Under the pieces are notes generated by a model, which was given only the letters and a program-made list of their open reading frames with translations, did not search any database and was not told the DNA's origin. This document shows positions 26,176 to 34,243 of a DNA stretch of 49,439 nucleotides, piece by piece. The stretch comes from a virus, in the IMG/VR virus record IMGVR_UViG_3300017530_000010, positions 1-49,439 of that record, one strand, 5' to 3'. The position numbers and the translations under genes were made by a program. Each line of letters starts with the position of its first letter. Position 1 is the first letter of the stretch.

Positions 26176-26292
26176 TACGTCTTAGCAAGGGACGGAGGTG
26201 CCGTCTTCTCACTCGCATCCGGTGGCGGTAATATGTTCTTTGACGATGATGCTGATATGCTGTTTAACGATGATGCTGTTATGGAGTTTTAG
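26176..26292 (+). other. In-frame C-terminal extension beyond TGA of the Cys-rich tail protein
   Basis: Directly after TGA 26173-26175 the same frame reads YVLARDGGAVFSLASGGG, then MFFDDDADMLFNDDAVMEF, to TAG at 26290-26292. The FFDDDADMLFNDDAVMEF ending is a tandem repeat of the (F/L)F-acidic type found at the very C-terminus of many phage tail proteins. That argues the full gene is 24898-26292 (464 residues if TGA is decoded). A separate peptide from ATG 26233 is less likely, as no Shine-Dalgarno precedes it. Confidence 0.55.
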
Positions 26293-26295
26293 TCA

Positions 26296-26676
26296 TTGTC
26301 AAAAGACATAATAACTTGTGAATTCATACAAGTAGATGAGTACCATGTTAAGTGTTCGGCATGTGGTAAGTCGTTATCAGGCACACCGGAGAAATACAAA
26401 GGAATGTATCCTTGTTCAGCAAAAGGTATCGGAACAGACTTTGCCAACATGATGGATTGGTGGGCTAACGTTCTACGGATAGAATACACCAAGTGCAATA
26501 GCTGCATCAGTCTAGAGAAACTAATGAATCAGAATGGCGCTGAATGGGTTAAGACTCATCACGATGCTATTGTAGAGGCTGTACATAATAATGGTGTTCA
26601 GCAAGGACTGAAGATACCTAAATTGGGTATTAGTAGAATACTAAGAAAAGCAGAAAGAGCGACAGATGGCACGTAG
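26296..26676 (+). CDS. Small zinc-ribbon-like protein
   Basis: 126 residues from TTG 26296. Cysteine pairs occur in KCSACGK and, later, TKCNSCIS, with a third Cys in YPCSAKG, suggesting a zinc-binding fold. A helical segment with WVKTHHDAIVEAVHNNG follows. It overlaps the tailspike start by 11 bases (26666-26676), so it is probably co-translated with it. I do not recognise a specific function; a chaperone for the spike is one possibility. Confidence 0.55.
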   Translation: MSKDIITCEFIQVDEYHVKCSACGKSLSGTPEKYKGMYPCSAKGIGTDFANMMDWWANVLRIEYTKCNSCISLEKLMNQNGAEWVKTHHDAIVEAVHNNGVQQGLKIPKLGISRILRKAERATDGT

Positions 26677-29578
26677 GGCGCAATTTCCGACTATAGCGCA
26701 AATGAAAATCTATACCACCCATATTGATGGGGATAAGATATTCATTAGTGGAGAGCATGACACATTTCGTTATGATTCTGGTGTCACTGTATTTGATGAG
26801 GTGGTTAACTACGAAGCTGTAGGTATGGGGATTGGGGCCTATGTTCGGCAGTTCGATACCCTTAACAAACTAAGCAGCTATCCAGACTTCGCAACGGCAT
26901 TATCTATTATCGGCACGGATGGTGAACTCTACATAGATGTCGATGAGACTCTGTCGGTATCACCCTACATATCCACTATCGGTATAACTCTTATCGGTGC
27001 TGGTGGTGCCTTATCCGTACCCGTAGGTGGGTCTTTAAGTGTAAGGGGGACGGTAAGGTCTAATGTAAAGCTTTTTGACCATATAGACCACACTAATCGG
27101 GGTACTTTAGAAATTGTCCAGCCAATTATAAATGTACGTTGGTTTGGTGCTTTGAATGCTAGTGAGTCCGGTGGTAGTAGACTAGCTAATAGAAATGCTA
27201 TCGAAAGTGCGTATCTAGCTGGAAGAAAAGCCAGTGGTGCCCAAAGAGGAGGGACTTTATATTTCCCGGGTCCCGCAGAATTTGATACGGAAAAGATCGA
27301 CCTTAGTACATTAACAGGTGGTGGACAGAGGAACATCCTAGGAGATGGACAAAGGGCTAGTGGACTTCGTGCTGGTGTTGGAGAGAATACTGGACTGTTA
27401 CTAGCTACTGGTTCGTTTCCTTTGTTTAATGGCTCGATAAAGGGAATGAGTTTCTCGGGATTACGTGCGTTTAATACTACTATTGATCCTGTTGTGTACG
27501 CTGATAGTTACAATTTTGTAATATCTGATTGTCATATCGAAGAGGGTAGTTCTAATGGTTTAGAGGTCGCATCCTCCGGACAAATTAGACTAGAACAAAT
27601 TGACAGTGAAAAACATAACGGATGGGGGTTCTATCTGCATGGTGCCGTATCGGTTACCCTGGATAGTTGTGGAACGGATCAATGTGACACTGGGGGATTG
27701 CTTATCGAGTATGATGATAGTGTATCTGTAAATAGAAATAAGTTTGGCGCAATAATAGTAAATAATTTTTATGCGGAAGCTACACCTATTGCTGTTAAAC
27801 TTGCTGGGGTTGGAAATACTCTCATAGATGGGATAACGTCTGCGGGTGATAATACAACTGAAGTTATAAGGCTCGCAAACTTCACTGACTCTGGAGGAAT
27901 AGTCCGGAATGCCGAGGGGAACATTGTTTATATTCGTGGCCTAATAGGTAATAATCAGAAAATTGTTATTGAAAAAGGGTGTACGAACAATGTTATATAC
28001 ATGCCTACGCATGAATCTCTTAATGTCGTAATTGAAGATTCAAACGACCCTGGACTAAATAAGATCATTCCGTTTGGTGGACAAATGGCGGGTGCTCGCG
28101 ATTTGCCTCCAGTAACAGAAAAGAATTATGCCAACGTAATACAAGATTCTATATGGCTAACGAATCCACAAGCACTCGATCAGGTTAGTGGTACACAAAC
28201 AGAGTCTTTTGTTGATAGTTTTATAGTACATCCGGCCAGCGCGCACGTTGTTGCACAATCTAAGTCAGTAAGTTTATCGTGGATTGATTCCGCCGCTGTT
28301 CCGCCAGTAAACAATAGATTGAGGGTTCGGAAAACAACGATGCCGGCTGCTAAATATTGGATCAATTTTCTTGTGTGGGCTGATTATGCAATTTATGTCC
28401 GTGCGCAGTTGCAACGGGCTGACGGTCGGTATCTCGACTGGGTGACGTCAACCTTTCTCACAGCGCCAGGTGATGCACAGCAGTTCACAATACAAATCGA
28501 AGGCGGCAAACCGCAGTGGATATCGTTGCCGTTCACGCTGCCATCGATAGAGACATTGATTTGTGATTTGCAGTTCCAGACAGCGTACAACGGTAATCGT
28601 ATACGTTGTCAATACTTCGCGATGGTGGACCAGCCTGATGCCGGCCTAATATATCAGAACAACCTAGGCATAATCCAAGGTGCGAATGACCATTTTGAAT
28701 CAACTACAGCTAACCTACCACCAGCTAATGAGGTCCCGATAGGTACGAAGATATGGGACCTAGATGTAAAGAAACCTGTTTGGAGCGATGGAACTAACTG
28801 GGTAAATTGGGCCACCAACAAGGTCAATATAATTAATACGGATAGCCCGTATCAGGCTAAAGTGGATGACTGGATACTGGCTGATCCGACCGCGGGCGAC
28901 ATAACTGTCTACACACCTATAGGCATTTCTGTAGGGGATAAGTTCTCTGTTAAGAAGACCAATCCCTTATCTGCTAACAAGGTAGACATAGATGCCCTTA
29001 CTAGCGGGAGTCAGATAGAGGCGTTTTTATCCCGTAAGATACAGGATGTTACGACTATACGTCAAGGGGGTGAGATAAGAGAGCATATTTACGACGGTGC
29101 TAACTGGTTGTTACAATCTACAGCCTTAACGGGCCCTTACTCCGAGGTATGGACTGGGACACCGATTGTTAGTGTACCGTCAGGGGGTACGTCTATGTTG
29201 TGGACATTCTCCCCACTGTATACAGGACAAGTACCAACCTTAGTATCTTATGCTGCCGGTGTCTTTACATGGAATTTTGACATTGGTACAAGTGTACAGC
29301 TTGATGTATTGTGGCGGTTCATAATGAGTGCTAATAATCAGGATGCAAGAGGATCAATAATTGAACTTTCAACGGGTACTGGGTTGAGAATCTTTGTCCC
29401 AATATTCTCTAGCTTTACTCATACAAGAACAGGGACATTCAGAGATAGTAAACCTACAAGGGGCTACTGGAGTCCGAACATTGGGGACACACTAACATTT
29501 AATATATCAAGTGATGCAGGCCAGAATGGTCAAACCGATCTAGAGGAAGCTTTGTTAGTATTTACAGCAGATAACTAG
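26666..29578 (+). CDS. Tailspike with right-handed beta-helix
   Basis: 970 residues. Residues about 150-480 show the repeated short turns and Asn/Gly/Val ladders of a pectate-lyase-like parallel beta-helix. Examples are GGTLYFPGPAEFDTEKIDLS, FVISDCHIEEGSSNGLEV and GGLLIEYDDSVSVNRNKFG. The N-terminal 60 residues look like a particle-attachment domain, and the C-terminal 350 are beta-sandwich and fibre-like. Such spikes bind and often hydrolyse surface polysaccharide. No catalytic pair is evident. It is the last gene of the structural block and a strong host-range determinant candidate. Confidence 0.8.
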   Translation: MARRAQFPTIAQMKIYTTHIDGDKIFISGEHDTFRYDSGVTVFDEVVNYEAVGMGIGAYVRQFDTLNKLSSYPDFATALSIIGTDGELYIDVDETLSVSPYISTIGITLIGAGGALSVPVGGSLSVRGTVRSNVKLFDHIDHTNRGTLEIVQPIINVRWFGALNASESGGSRLANRNAIESAYLAGRKASGAQRGGTLYFPGPAEFDTEKIDLSTLTGGGQRNILGDGQRASGLRAGVGENTGLLLATGSFPLFNGSIKGMSFSGLRAFNTTIDPVVYADSYNFVISDCHIEEGSSNGLEVASSGQIRLEQIDSEKHNGWGFYLHGAVSVTLDSCGTDQCDTGGLLIEYDDSVSVNRNKFGAIIVNNFYAEATPIAVKLAGVGNTLIDGITSAGDNTTEVIRLANFTDSGGIVRNAEGNIVYIRGLIGNNQKIVIEKGCTNNVIYMPTHESLNVVIEDSNDPGLNKIIPFGGQMAGARDLPPVTEKNYANVIQDSIWLTNPQALDQVSGTQTESFVDSFIVHPASAHVVAQSKSVSLSWIDSAAVPPVNNRLRVRKTTMPAAKYWINFLVWADYAIYVRAQLQRADGRYLDWVTSTFLTAPGDAQQFTIQIEGGKPQWISLPFTLPSIETLICDLQFQTAYNGNRIRCQYFAMVDQPDAGLIYQNNLGIIQGANDHFESTTANLPPANEVPIGTKIWDLDVKKPVWSDGTNWVNWATNKVNIINTDSPYQAKVDDWILADPTAGDITVYTPIGISVGDKFSVKKTNPLSANKVDIDALTSGSQIEAFLSRKIQDVTTIRQGGEIREHIYDGANWLLQSTALTGPYSEVWTGTPIVSVPSGGTSMLWTFSPLYTGQVPTLVSYAAGVFTWNFDIGTSVQLDVLWRFIMSANNQDARGSIIELSTGTGLRIFVPIFSSFTHTRTGTFRDSKPTRGYWSPNIGDTLTFNISSDAGQNGQTDLEEALLVFTADN

Positions 29579-29613
29579 CTAGTTAACTATCACACCACAA
29601 TAGGAGAAATGTC

Positions 29614-29778
29614 ATGGGTCTACACAGCAAGCGTAAGGATGATGTTGGTAAGAAGATTTCCGAATTAAAGAAAGAAGGTATACCTCAAAAGCAGGCGGTA
29701 GCGAAGGCTATCAATATGGTGGGAAAGAAGAAGAACAAGAAGAAAAAGTCATTCCTAGATTTCTTACCTAAGAAGTAG
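29614..29778 (+). CDS. Small basic phage protein
   Basis: 54 residues with a clear Shine-Dalgarno (TAGGAGA, 29601-29607). The sequence carries the motif LKKEGIPQKQAVAKAIN, a recurring pattern in short phage proteins (KxEGxxxKQAVAIAL type). A run of eight basic residues (KKKNKKKK) and a hydrophobic end FLDFLPKK follow. It closes the structural operon. The role is unknown; nucleic-acid binding is possible from the charge. Confidence 0.65.
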   Translation: MGLHSKRKDDVGKKISELKKEGIPQKQAVAKAINMVGKKKNKKKKSFLDFLPKK

Positions 29779-29841
29779 CAACCAACTTTTTAAGTGTTCG
29801 AGAGCCTCAGTCTTAATTTATACTTACCCCCCGATAGGGGG

Positions 29842-29869
29842 TTCCCGGACACTTGGGCTCGCGTATAAT
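29842..29869 (+). promoter_or_regulatory. Promoter (type shared with 45020-45047)
   Basis: TTCCCG, a 16-bp spacer, then a perfect TATAAT at 29864-29869. Spacer and flanks (GGACACTTGG, then TCGC before the -10) are the same as in the promoter at 45020-45047. This marks a phage promoter class rather than a chance match. It would drive thymidylate synthase and the replication module. Confidence 0.65.
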
Positions 29870-29927
29870 GGAGGGATACCGCGTCGGACCTGAACTGAAG
29901 TCGGGTCCGGCGACACACCCGACGGCC

Positions 29928-29970
29928 ACAACGCCGATACAACGCCGATACAACGCCATACAACGCTGCT
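29928..29970. repeat. 11-bp tandem repeat in leader of thymidylate synthase
   Basis: Two perfect units of ACAACGCCGAT (29928-29949) are followed by a 10-base unit (ACAACGCCAT) and a diverged one (ACAACGCTGCT). The G-poor tract lies inside the presumed leader RNA, and resembles the AC-rich repeats before other genes here. Confidence 0.8.
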
Positions 29971-30026
29971 ACACACGATCCATAGTACCGCTCGTCTGAT
30001 TAGACCCCTACTGTTATACTACGCCC

Positions 30027-30087
30027 AAATTCGCCCCAGTGAATCGAGCCCTCTCCGTCCGCCAAGGGACCCCCATCTGGGGCGATT
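30027..30087 (+). ncRNA. Candidate structured leader RNA stem
   Basis: AAATTCGCCCCAG (30027-30039) pairs with CTGGGGCGATTT (30076-30087) through 12 base pairs with a single bulge. An inner CCCT/AGGG stem (around 30045 and 30067) is enclosed. The structure lies in the leader 56 nt before the thymidylate synthase ATG. It could be an attenuator or regulatory element. No aptamer consensus is recognised. Confidence 0.5.
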
Positions 30088-30142
30088 TGAACTGAGTCAA
30101 GGGGGTACATACTAAGTGGGTCTTATAAACAAGGTACAAAAA

Positions 30143-30925
30143 ATGAAACAGTATCTCGACTTGCTCAATCAATGCTACAACGGACGAAGAAAACATCCTT
30201 CGCGTGCTAGTAGCGGGCAGACAACAAACTCTACTACAGGGTGCGCTAATCTTCACTTTTCTCATGACTTGCAAAATGGCTTCCCCTTGTTAACAACACG
30301 CAAAGTCGCATGGAAAGGACTTATCGGAGAATTGCGATCATTTCTGAACGGCGATTCCAATGAAAAAGATTTCGCGGGAAATGGTTGCAACTTCTGGAAG
30401 CCTTGGGCGAGAGATAATGGTGACCTGGGCCCGATATATGGCGTGCAATGGAACCGACATGGCCAACTTGACCATGTTTTGGATTGTTTAAGGAACCGGC
30501 CAACAGACAGACGAATGGTTGTTTCCGCATGGCGACCAGACGAACACCAAGACATGGTGTTACCGCCGTGTCATGTTATGTGGGCCGTAACTATGTATCA
30601 TAATCGTTTGTCACTAGCATGGATGCAACGCAGTTGTGATTTCCCGATCGGCGTCCCGTACAACATTGCGTCGTATGCATTACTTACGCACGTTCTGGCC
30701 GCGTGGGCTGAAATGGAAGTCGGTACGATAGATTGCATATTTTGTGATGCCCATGTGTATGACAACCAAAAAGAGGGTGTTGTTGAGCAACTATTGCGTG
30801 TGCCGACATCACTGCCCGAAATCCACGTTGGATTTCGGGATCCAGGCAACTTTTTCTCATGGGATGTTGAATTGTGCGACTATGACCCGCAGCCGGCTAT
30901 CAACTTTGGAAAGGTAGAGGTATAG
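30143..30925 (+). CDS. thyA: Thymidylate synthase family protein
   Basis: 260 residues if started at ATG 30143 (MKQYLDLLNQC, matching the E. coli ThyA opening), with AAGG spaced eight bases upstream; a GTG at 30116 would add nine. Catalytic Cys is in LPPCHVMW (C143). RSCD (163-166) and the dUMP-selective Asn in VPYNIASYALL (N174) are intact, as are His and Tyr in DAHVYDN (H204, Y206) and the signature NGDLGPIYG. It methylates dUMP to dTMP using methylene-tetrahydrofolate. Because the Asn is kept it is not an evident dCMP hydroxymethylase, but a modified-base role for dUMP cannot be excluded. First gene of the replication block. Confidence 0.92.
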   Translation: MKQYLDLLNQCYNGRRKHPSRASSGQTTNSTTGCANLHFSHDLQNGFPLLTTRKVAWKGLIGELRSFLNGDSNEKDFAGNGCNFWKPWARDNGDLGPIYGVQWNRHGQLDHVLDCLRNRPTDRRMVVSAWRPDEHQDMVLPPCHVMWAVTMYHNRLSLAWMQRSCDFPIGVPYNIASYALLTHVLAAWAEMEVGTIDCIFCDAHVYDNQKEGVVEQLLRVPTSLPEIHVGFRDPGNFFSWDVELCDYDPQPAINFGKVEV

Positions 30926-30953
30926 ACCACAAGACCACAAGACCACAAGACCC
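30925..30953. repeat. 8-bp tandem repeat between thyA and helicase
   Basis: Three to three-and-a-half copies of GACCACAA span about 30925-30953, beginning on the last base of the thyA stop and ending shortly before the helicase ATG at 30971. It is AC-rich and G-poor like the other leaders, with no Shine-Dalgarno-like purine run. Confidence 0.8.
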
Positions 30954-30970
30954 TACAGGATACACCCACA

Positions 30971-32929
30971 ATGCTCTGCTCTACCGACCAAACCAAGAGA
31001 CTACTTAAGCCCATCGGTCTTGGTGACAACGACCACATATCATTGTCTCTAGACAATAAGGGTAAGGTATTCCAAGCTAGACTGTATACCCCCGGCGAAA
31101 ACGGGAACAAGCCCACCTTCCCTAGCTATAGGTCGCACAAAGCAATAGCTAGAATTCCAGAGAGGAAGGCGCTAACAAGTAAAGACGGCGTCTCCCGGTA
31201 TCACCTAGGTATTACTGACTATACTGTTGAATTAGTACAAGCTAACTTCAAAGACCGTATATTCTTTAGGGATGAAGAGACTAGGGTAGTCTTTATGAAC
31301 ATCCTATTGAGGTCTTATAATTACGATCAAATAGCTAAGAGGACCGCTAAGTATTTCGAGAGCAAGACTGTACCTGGAAACAATCTAAAAATAGCCGATG
31401 GCTTCGAGATGACTTGTTATCAGCAAGTCGCTGCAATCAATTCTGCTTTGTCCGACGGGTACGGTCTATTCTTTAAGCAAGGTTGTGGCAAGACTCTGGT
31501 GGCTATCTCTTTAATATCTAGCTTTGCTAAGTATGTCAAAGAGAAAACCGGGTACATGCACCGGTCTCTCATTATATGTCCCAACAACGTTAGGCTGAAT
31601 TGGAAGAAAGAAATAGAGAGATTCTGTGATTGTTCTGTTAAAGCCACTATAATTGAGGGTAGCTTAGAGGGGCGTATTAGGGCATTGATAAGAGCCTTCC
31701 ATGATAATGGCCATGACGCAACAGTATGTATTATAGGTTATGATACGATACCGGTGTTCTGGACACAGTTACAATGCATTGACTGGAATATAGGCGTCTT
31801 AGATGAGAGTCAATACATAAAGAGTCATTTAACCACAAGGTGGCAGTATATTGAGAAGTTACGGGATAAGTGCGAAAAGAGGTTAGCTCTAACGGGCACC
31901 CCGATAGCCAATACGTTGTTGGACCTGTACACCCAGTTTGAATGGATCGGCAAAGGGTGTAGCGGGTTCACTAGCTTTTCAGCATTCAAAGACTTTCATG
32001 CGGTGTTTGATGATGACTTCCGGAACAACGGTAGCCACTCGGACGGGATACAGAAACTAGTTGGGTTTCAAAACGTACCCTTCTTACAAGAGAGATTGGC
32101 TAGGCACTCGTTCATTATAACTCTAGAGCAAGCGCTGCCAGACTTGCCAGAGAGAACGTTTGACATCATTGAATCAACGATGACTAAGGAGCAAGAGGAC
32201 GTCTATAAGCAACTAGCTAGTCAACTAATAGTGGAGATCGAAGGTAGTGATTTCACTAACACCTTAACAACCAACCATATCTTAACTAAACTCCTAAGAC
32301 TATCCGAGATAACAGCAGGGTATGCTAAATGGGATGGTCGAGTATGTGAAGAGACGGGTAGGGTGTTATCGACTATTACGAAGTTCTTTGATCCAATACC
32401 GAAACTCGAAACATTAGTTGAGATACTAAAGGAAAAGGGTCCTGATGAAAAGACACTTGTATGGTCCAGCTTTATTGCTCCCATCAAAAAGATTAGTGAA
32501 CGACTGACCATAGAGGGTATAGACCATGTTACCTTCTATGGCGCTACTAGCTCAAAGAAACGACAAGAGGCAGAGGAACGGTTTAATGGTGACCCGAAAT
32601 GCAAAGTGTGGGTAGGCAATCCGGCAGCAGGCGGTGTCGGTCTTAACCTGGTGGGTTACGACTGGTGGAATGGTGACGATGCAAAACTAAACACTAATAC
32701 AACACAAGCCATATATTATTGCACAAACTGGTCAAGTCTAGATAGAGACCAGTCTAGCTTCCGACCGCATAGAAAGGGAACTAGAGTGCCAGTTAGGACT
32801 ACAGATATAGTGGTTCCTAACAGTATAGACGAACACATTAGATTAGTTGTTGTCGAAAAACAAATAGCAGCGATGGAACTATCTGATCTAAGAAGTGTTC
32901 TCAAAAGCGTTCTTAACATGGATATTTAG
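30971..32929 (+). CDS. SNF2-type superfamily 2 helicase/translocase
   Basis: 652 residues. Walker A KQGCGKT (169-175), motif II LDESQ (277-281), motif III ALTGTP (306-311), helicase C-terminal motifs with WSSFIAPIKKISERL and NPAAGGVGLNLVG, and the arginine-finger region SSFRPHRKGT (about 600-610). The DEAH box is replaced by DESQ, as in several phage SNF2 proteins. These enzymes move along double-stranded DNA to remodel replication or repair complexes, and some take part in phage recombination. The N-terminal 140 residues are unassigned. Confidence 0.88.
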   Translation: MLCSTDQTKRLLKPIGLGDNDHISLSLDNKGKVFQARLYTPGENGNKPTFPSYRSHKAIARIPERKALTSKDGVSRYHLGITDYTVELVQANFKDRIFFRDEETRVVFMNILLRSYNYDQIAKRTAKYFESKTVPGNNLKIADGFEMTCYQQVAAINSALSDGYGLFFKQGCGKTLVAISLISSFAKYVKEKTGYMHRSLIICPNNVRLNWKKEIERFCDCSVKATIIEGSLEGRIRALIRAFHDNGHDATVCIIGYDTIPVFWTQLQCIDWNIGVLDESQYIKSHLTTRWQYIEKLRDKCEKRLALTGTPIANTLLDLYTQFEWIGKGCSGFTSFSAFKDFHAVFDDDFRNNGSHSDGIQKLVGFQNVPFLQERLARHSFIITLEQALPDLPERTFDIIESTMTKEQEDVYKQLASQLIVEIEGSDFTNTLTTNHILTKLLRLSEITAGYAKWDGRVCEETGRVLSTITKFFDPIPKLETLVEILKEKGPDEKTLVWSSFIAPIKKISERLTIEGIDHVTFYGATSSKKRQEAEERFNGDPKCKVWVGNPAAGGVGLNLVGYDWWNGDDAKLNTNTTQAIYYCTNWSSLDRDQSSFRPHRKGTRVPVRTTDIVVPNSIDEHIRLVVVEKQIAAMELSDLRSVLKSVLNMDI

Positions 32930-32930
32930 T

Positions 32931-33272
32931 ATGATAGATGCACCAAAATGTTTCGTAGTTACCAATGTCTATGGCATAGATATTACACCGGCATCCGAGT
33001 TTGGTGTAATTAAGTATCTGTTCAAGGACCTCAAGGACACTGAGATATTCACTAGTGACTTTGAAAATAGATGTACAGAGTCTTTAAGGAATAACATGTA
33101 CGACTACGAAAAGGACTTTATCATTCTCGCTGGAAATACTACAGCTAACTGTAGACTCACGTCAGCGTTGCTATCCGAGTACGAATCATTCTATACCTTG
33201 TCGTGGGATAGGGTGGATAACAAATACGTACAGCTACGAGTAGGGGCTAAAGTACTTGCTGACTTAAACTAG
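32931..33272 (+). CDS. Hypothetical protein
   Basis: 113 residues. The ATG at 32931 lies one base after the helicase stop; I choose it over an upstream in-frame start because of this close packing. The mixed alpha/beta sequence (MIDAPKCFVVTNVYGIDITP) ends DNKYVQLRVGAKVLADLN. No signal peptide, membrane span or catalytic motif. Family unknown. Confidence 0.55.
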   Translation: MIDAPKCFVVTNVYGIDITPASEFGVIKYLFKDLKDTEIFTSDFENRCTESLRNNMYDYEKDFIILAGNTTANCRLTSALLSEYESFYTLSWDRVDNKYVQLRVGAKVLADLN

Positions 33273-33293
33273 AGAAAGTTTTGGGACAAGAAA

Positions 33294-33719
33294 ATGAGAC
33301 TTCTACTACTGTTGTTGCTGATGCTGATGCTGATGACACCCGGCACATGCTACGGTCAAAAAGATTCGGATAAACTCAGATACCTCTTCTCTGGCAGTAC
33401 AGAGACTTATAATGTAAGGTACTACCAAGGTATTCTTCTTGGCAAGCGTATAGCGGTATACAAGAAGAGCGACAAACATTATCTAAAACTTGATGAGTGC
33501 AAAGAAAGAGAATGGGCATTGCAAAAGACCAAGGCGACTCTGTATAAGATTCGTCCTCCAAAGGATGTACCGACATCATGGAGACAGAATCCCTTATTAG
33601 TTGTTCTCAAGAAGCCGAACGGTAAACGTATGACAGTTAAGTGGACGGAACTAAGTCGACGAGACCGTAAATACATCGTGACAGAAGTACACAAAATAAT
33701 ACTGAGGGTATCCAAATGA
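33294..33719 (+). CDS. Exported SHD1-like domain protein 1
   Basis: 141 residues with a strong signal peptide (MRLLLLLLLMLMLMTPGTCYG, cut near CYGQ). The mature part contains YLKLDECKEREWALQKTKATLY and LLVVLKKPNGKRMTVKWTEL, then SRRDRKYI. The last two resemble SLA1 homology domain 1 (SHD1; V-L-K-x-D-G-K and L-S-x-x-D-x-x-Y-I), a domain frequent in secreted planctomycete proteins. The following gene is a paralogue. It overlaps that gene by ATGA (33716-33719). The function outside the cell is unknown; host envelope or matrix interaction is likely. Confidence 0.65.
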   Translation: MRLLLLLLLMLMLMTPGTCYGQKDSDKLRYLFSGSTETYNVRYYQGILLGKRIAVYKKSDKHYLKLDECKEREWALQKTKATLYKIRPPKDVPTSWRQNPLLVVLKKPNGKRMTVKWTELSRRDRKYIVTEVHKIILRVSK

Positions 33720-34243
33720 GAATTCTATTGTTGCTGTTGATGTTAGCATTACAGAGCACATGCTATGGTCAGCATATCGTAAGGCCGCCGGTAAAGACTC
33801 AAAAGCAATTGCTTGCTGAGTATAATCAGATGATGGAACGAGCCAGTGTGCGAGCACGACGTAGGGAGGAGCAGAGAGAACTTAGGTACAATAGCGGGCC
33901 TTTTATGCATATGGAAGATATGCCCCTTGCTAGATGGAATAAGCAAATGGTTATGTCTTTTCTTATAGAGGACGTTATACAATCCAATACAAAGTGGTCC
34001 GGAAAAAACTATATGACACTAGAGGGGTGCAAAGAGAAAGAGTGGGGGGAGAACAAAACCAGAGCAACGCCTTATAGGGTTGGTTTTGCTAAGGGCGCTA
34101 AGACATTTGGAGAGGGTATCTTAGTTGTTTTTAAAAAGCCCAACGGGAAGTTTTTAGTGGTCAAATGGGAAAATCTAAATCTCCATGATCGCAAGTGTAT
34201 TGAAGGCGAAATAAGGACAACAAGGAGAATCGCACTAAAATGA
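33716..34243 (+). CDS. Exported SHD1-like domain protein 2
   Basis: 175 residues, paralogous to the preceding protein. Signal peptide MRILLLLLMLALQSTCYGQ, then a basic Arg-rich region, then YMTLEGCKEKEWGENKTRAT and LVVFKKPNGKFLVVKWENLN, then LHDRKCI. The Cys-Lys-Glu and Lys-Pro-Asn-Gly-Lys blocks align with copy 1, confirming a shared SHD1-like fold. An insertion between signal peptide and domain makes it longer. It overlaps the next gene by ATGA (34240-34243), so all three exported proteins are one translational unit. Confidence 0.65.
   Translation: MRILLLLLMLALQSTCYGQHIVRPPVKTQKQLLAEYNQMMERASVRARRREEQRELRYNSGPFMHMEDMPLARWNKQMVMSFLIEDVIQSNTKWSGKNYMTLEGCKEKEWGENKTRATPYRVGFAKGAKTFGEGILVVFKKPNGKFLVVKWENLNLHDRKCIEGEIRTTRRIALK

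Larger units (their letters stand above)
29779..30142 (+). other. Intergenic region with promoter, 11-bp repeats and structured leader before thymidylate synthase
   Basis: This gap of over 300 bases contains a C5/G5 hairpin (around 29826-29842), a sigma-70-type promoter (29842-29869), a G+C-rich inverted element near 29885-29912 (CGGACC pairing with GGTCCG), the 11-bp repeats at 29928-29970, and a long imperfect stem at 30027-30087. A transcript from the promoter would carry a leader of roughly 265 nt before the gene, long enough for regulation. No coding frame is convincing. I see no known riboswitch consensus. Confidence 0.7.

Noticed and set aside
30143-30925. dCMP hydroxymethylase instead of thymidylate synthase
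   Set aside because: The residue that distinguishes dUMP from dCMP is Asn (VPYNIASYALL), not Asp as in T4-type hydroxymethylases.
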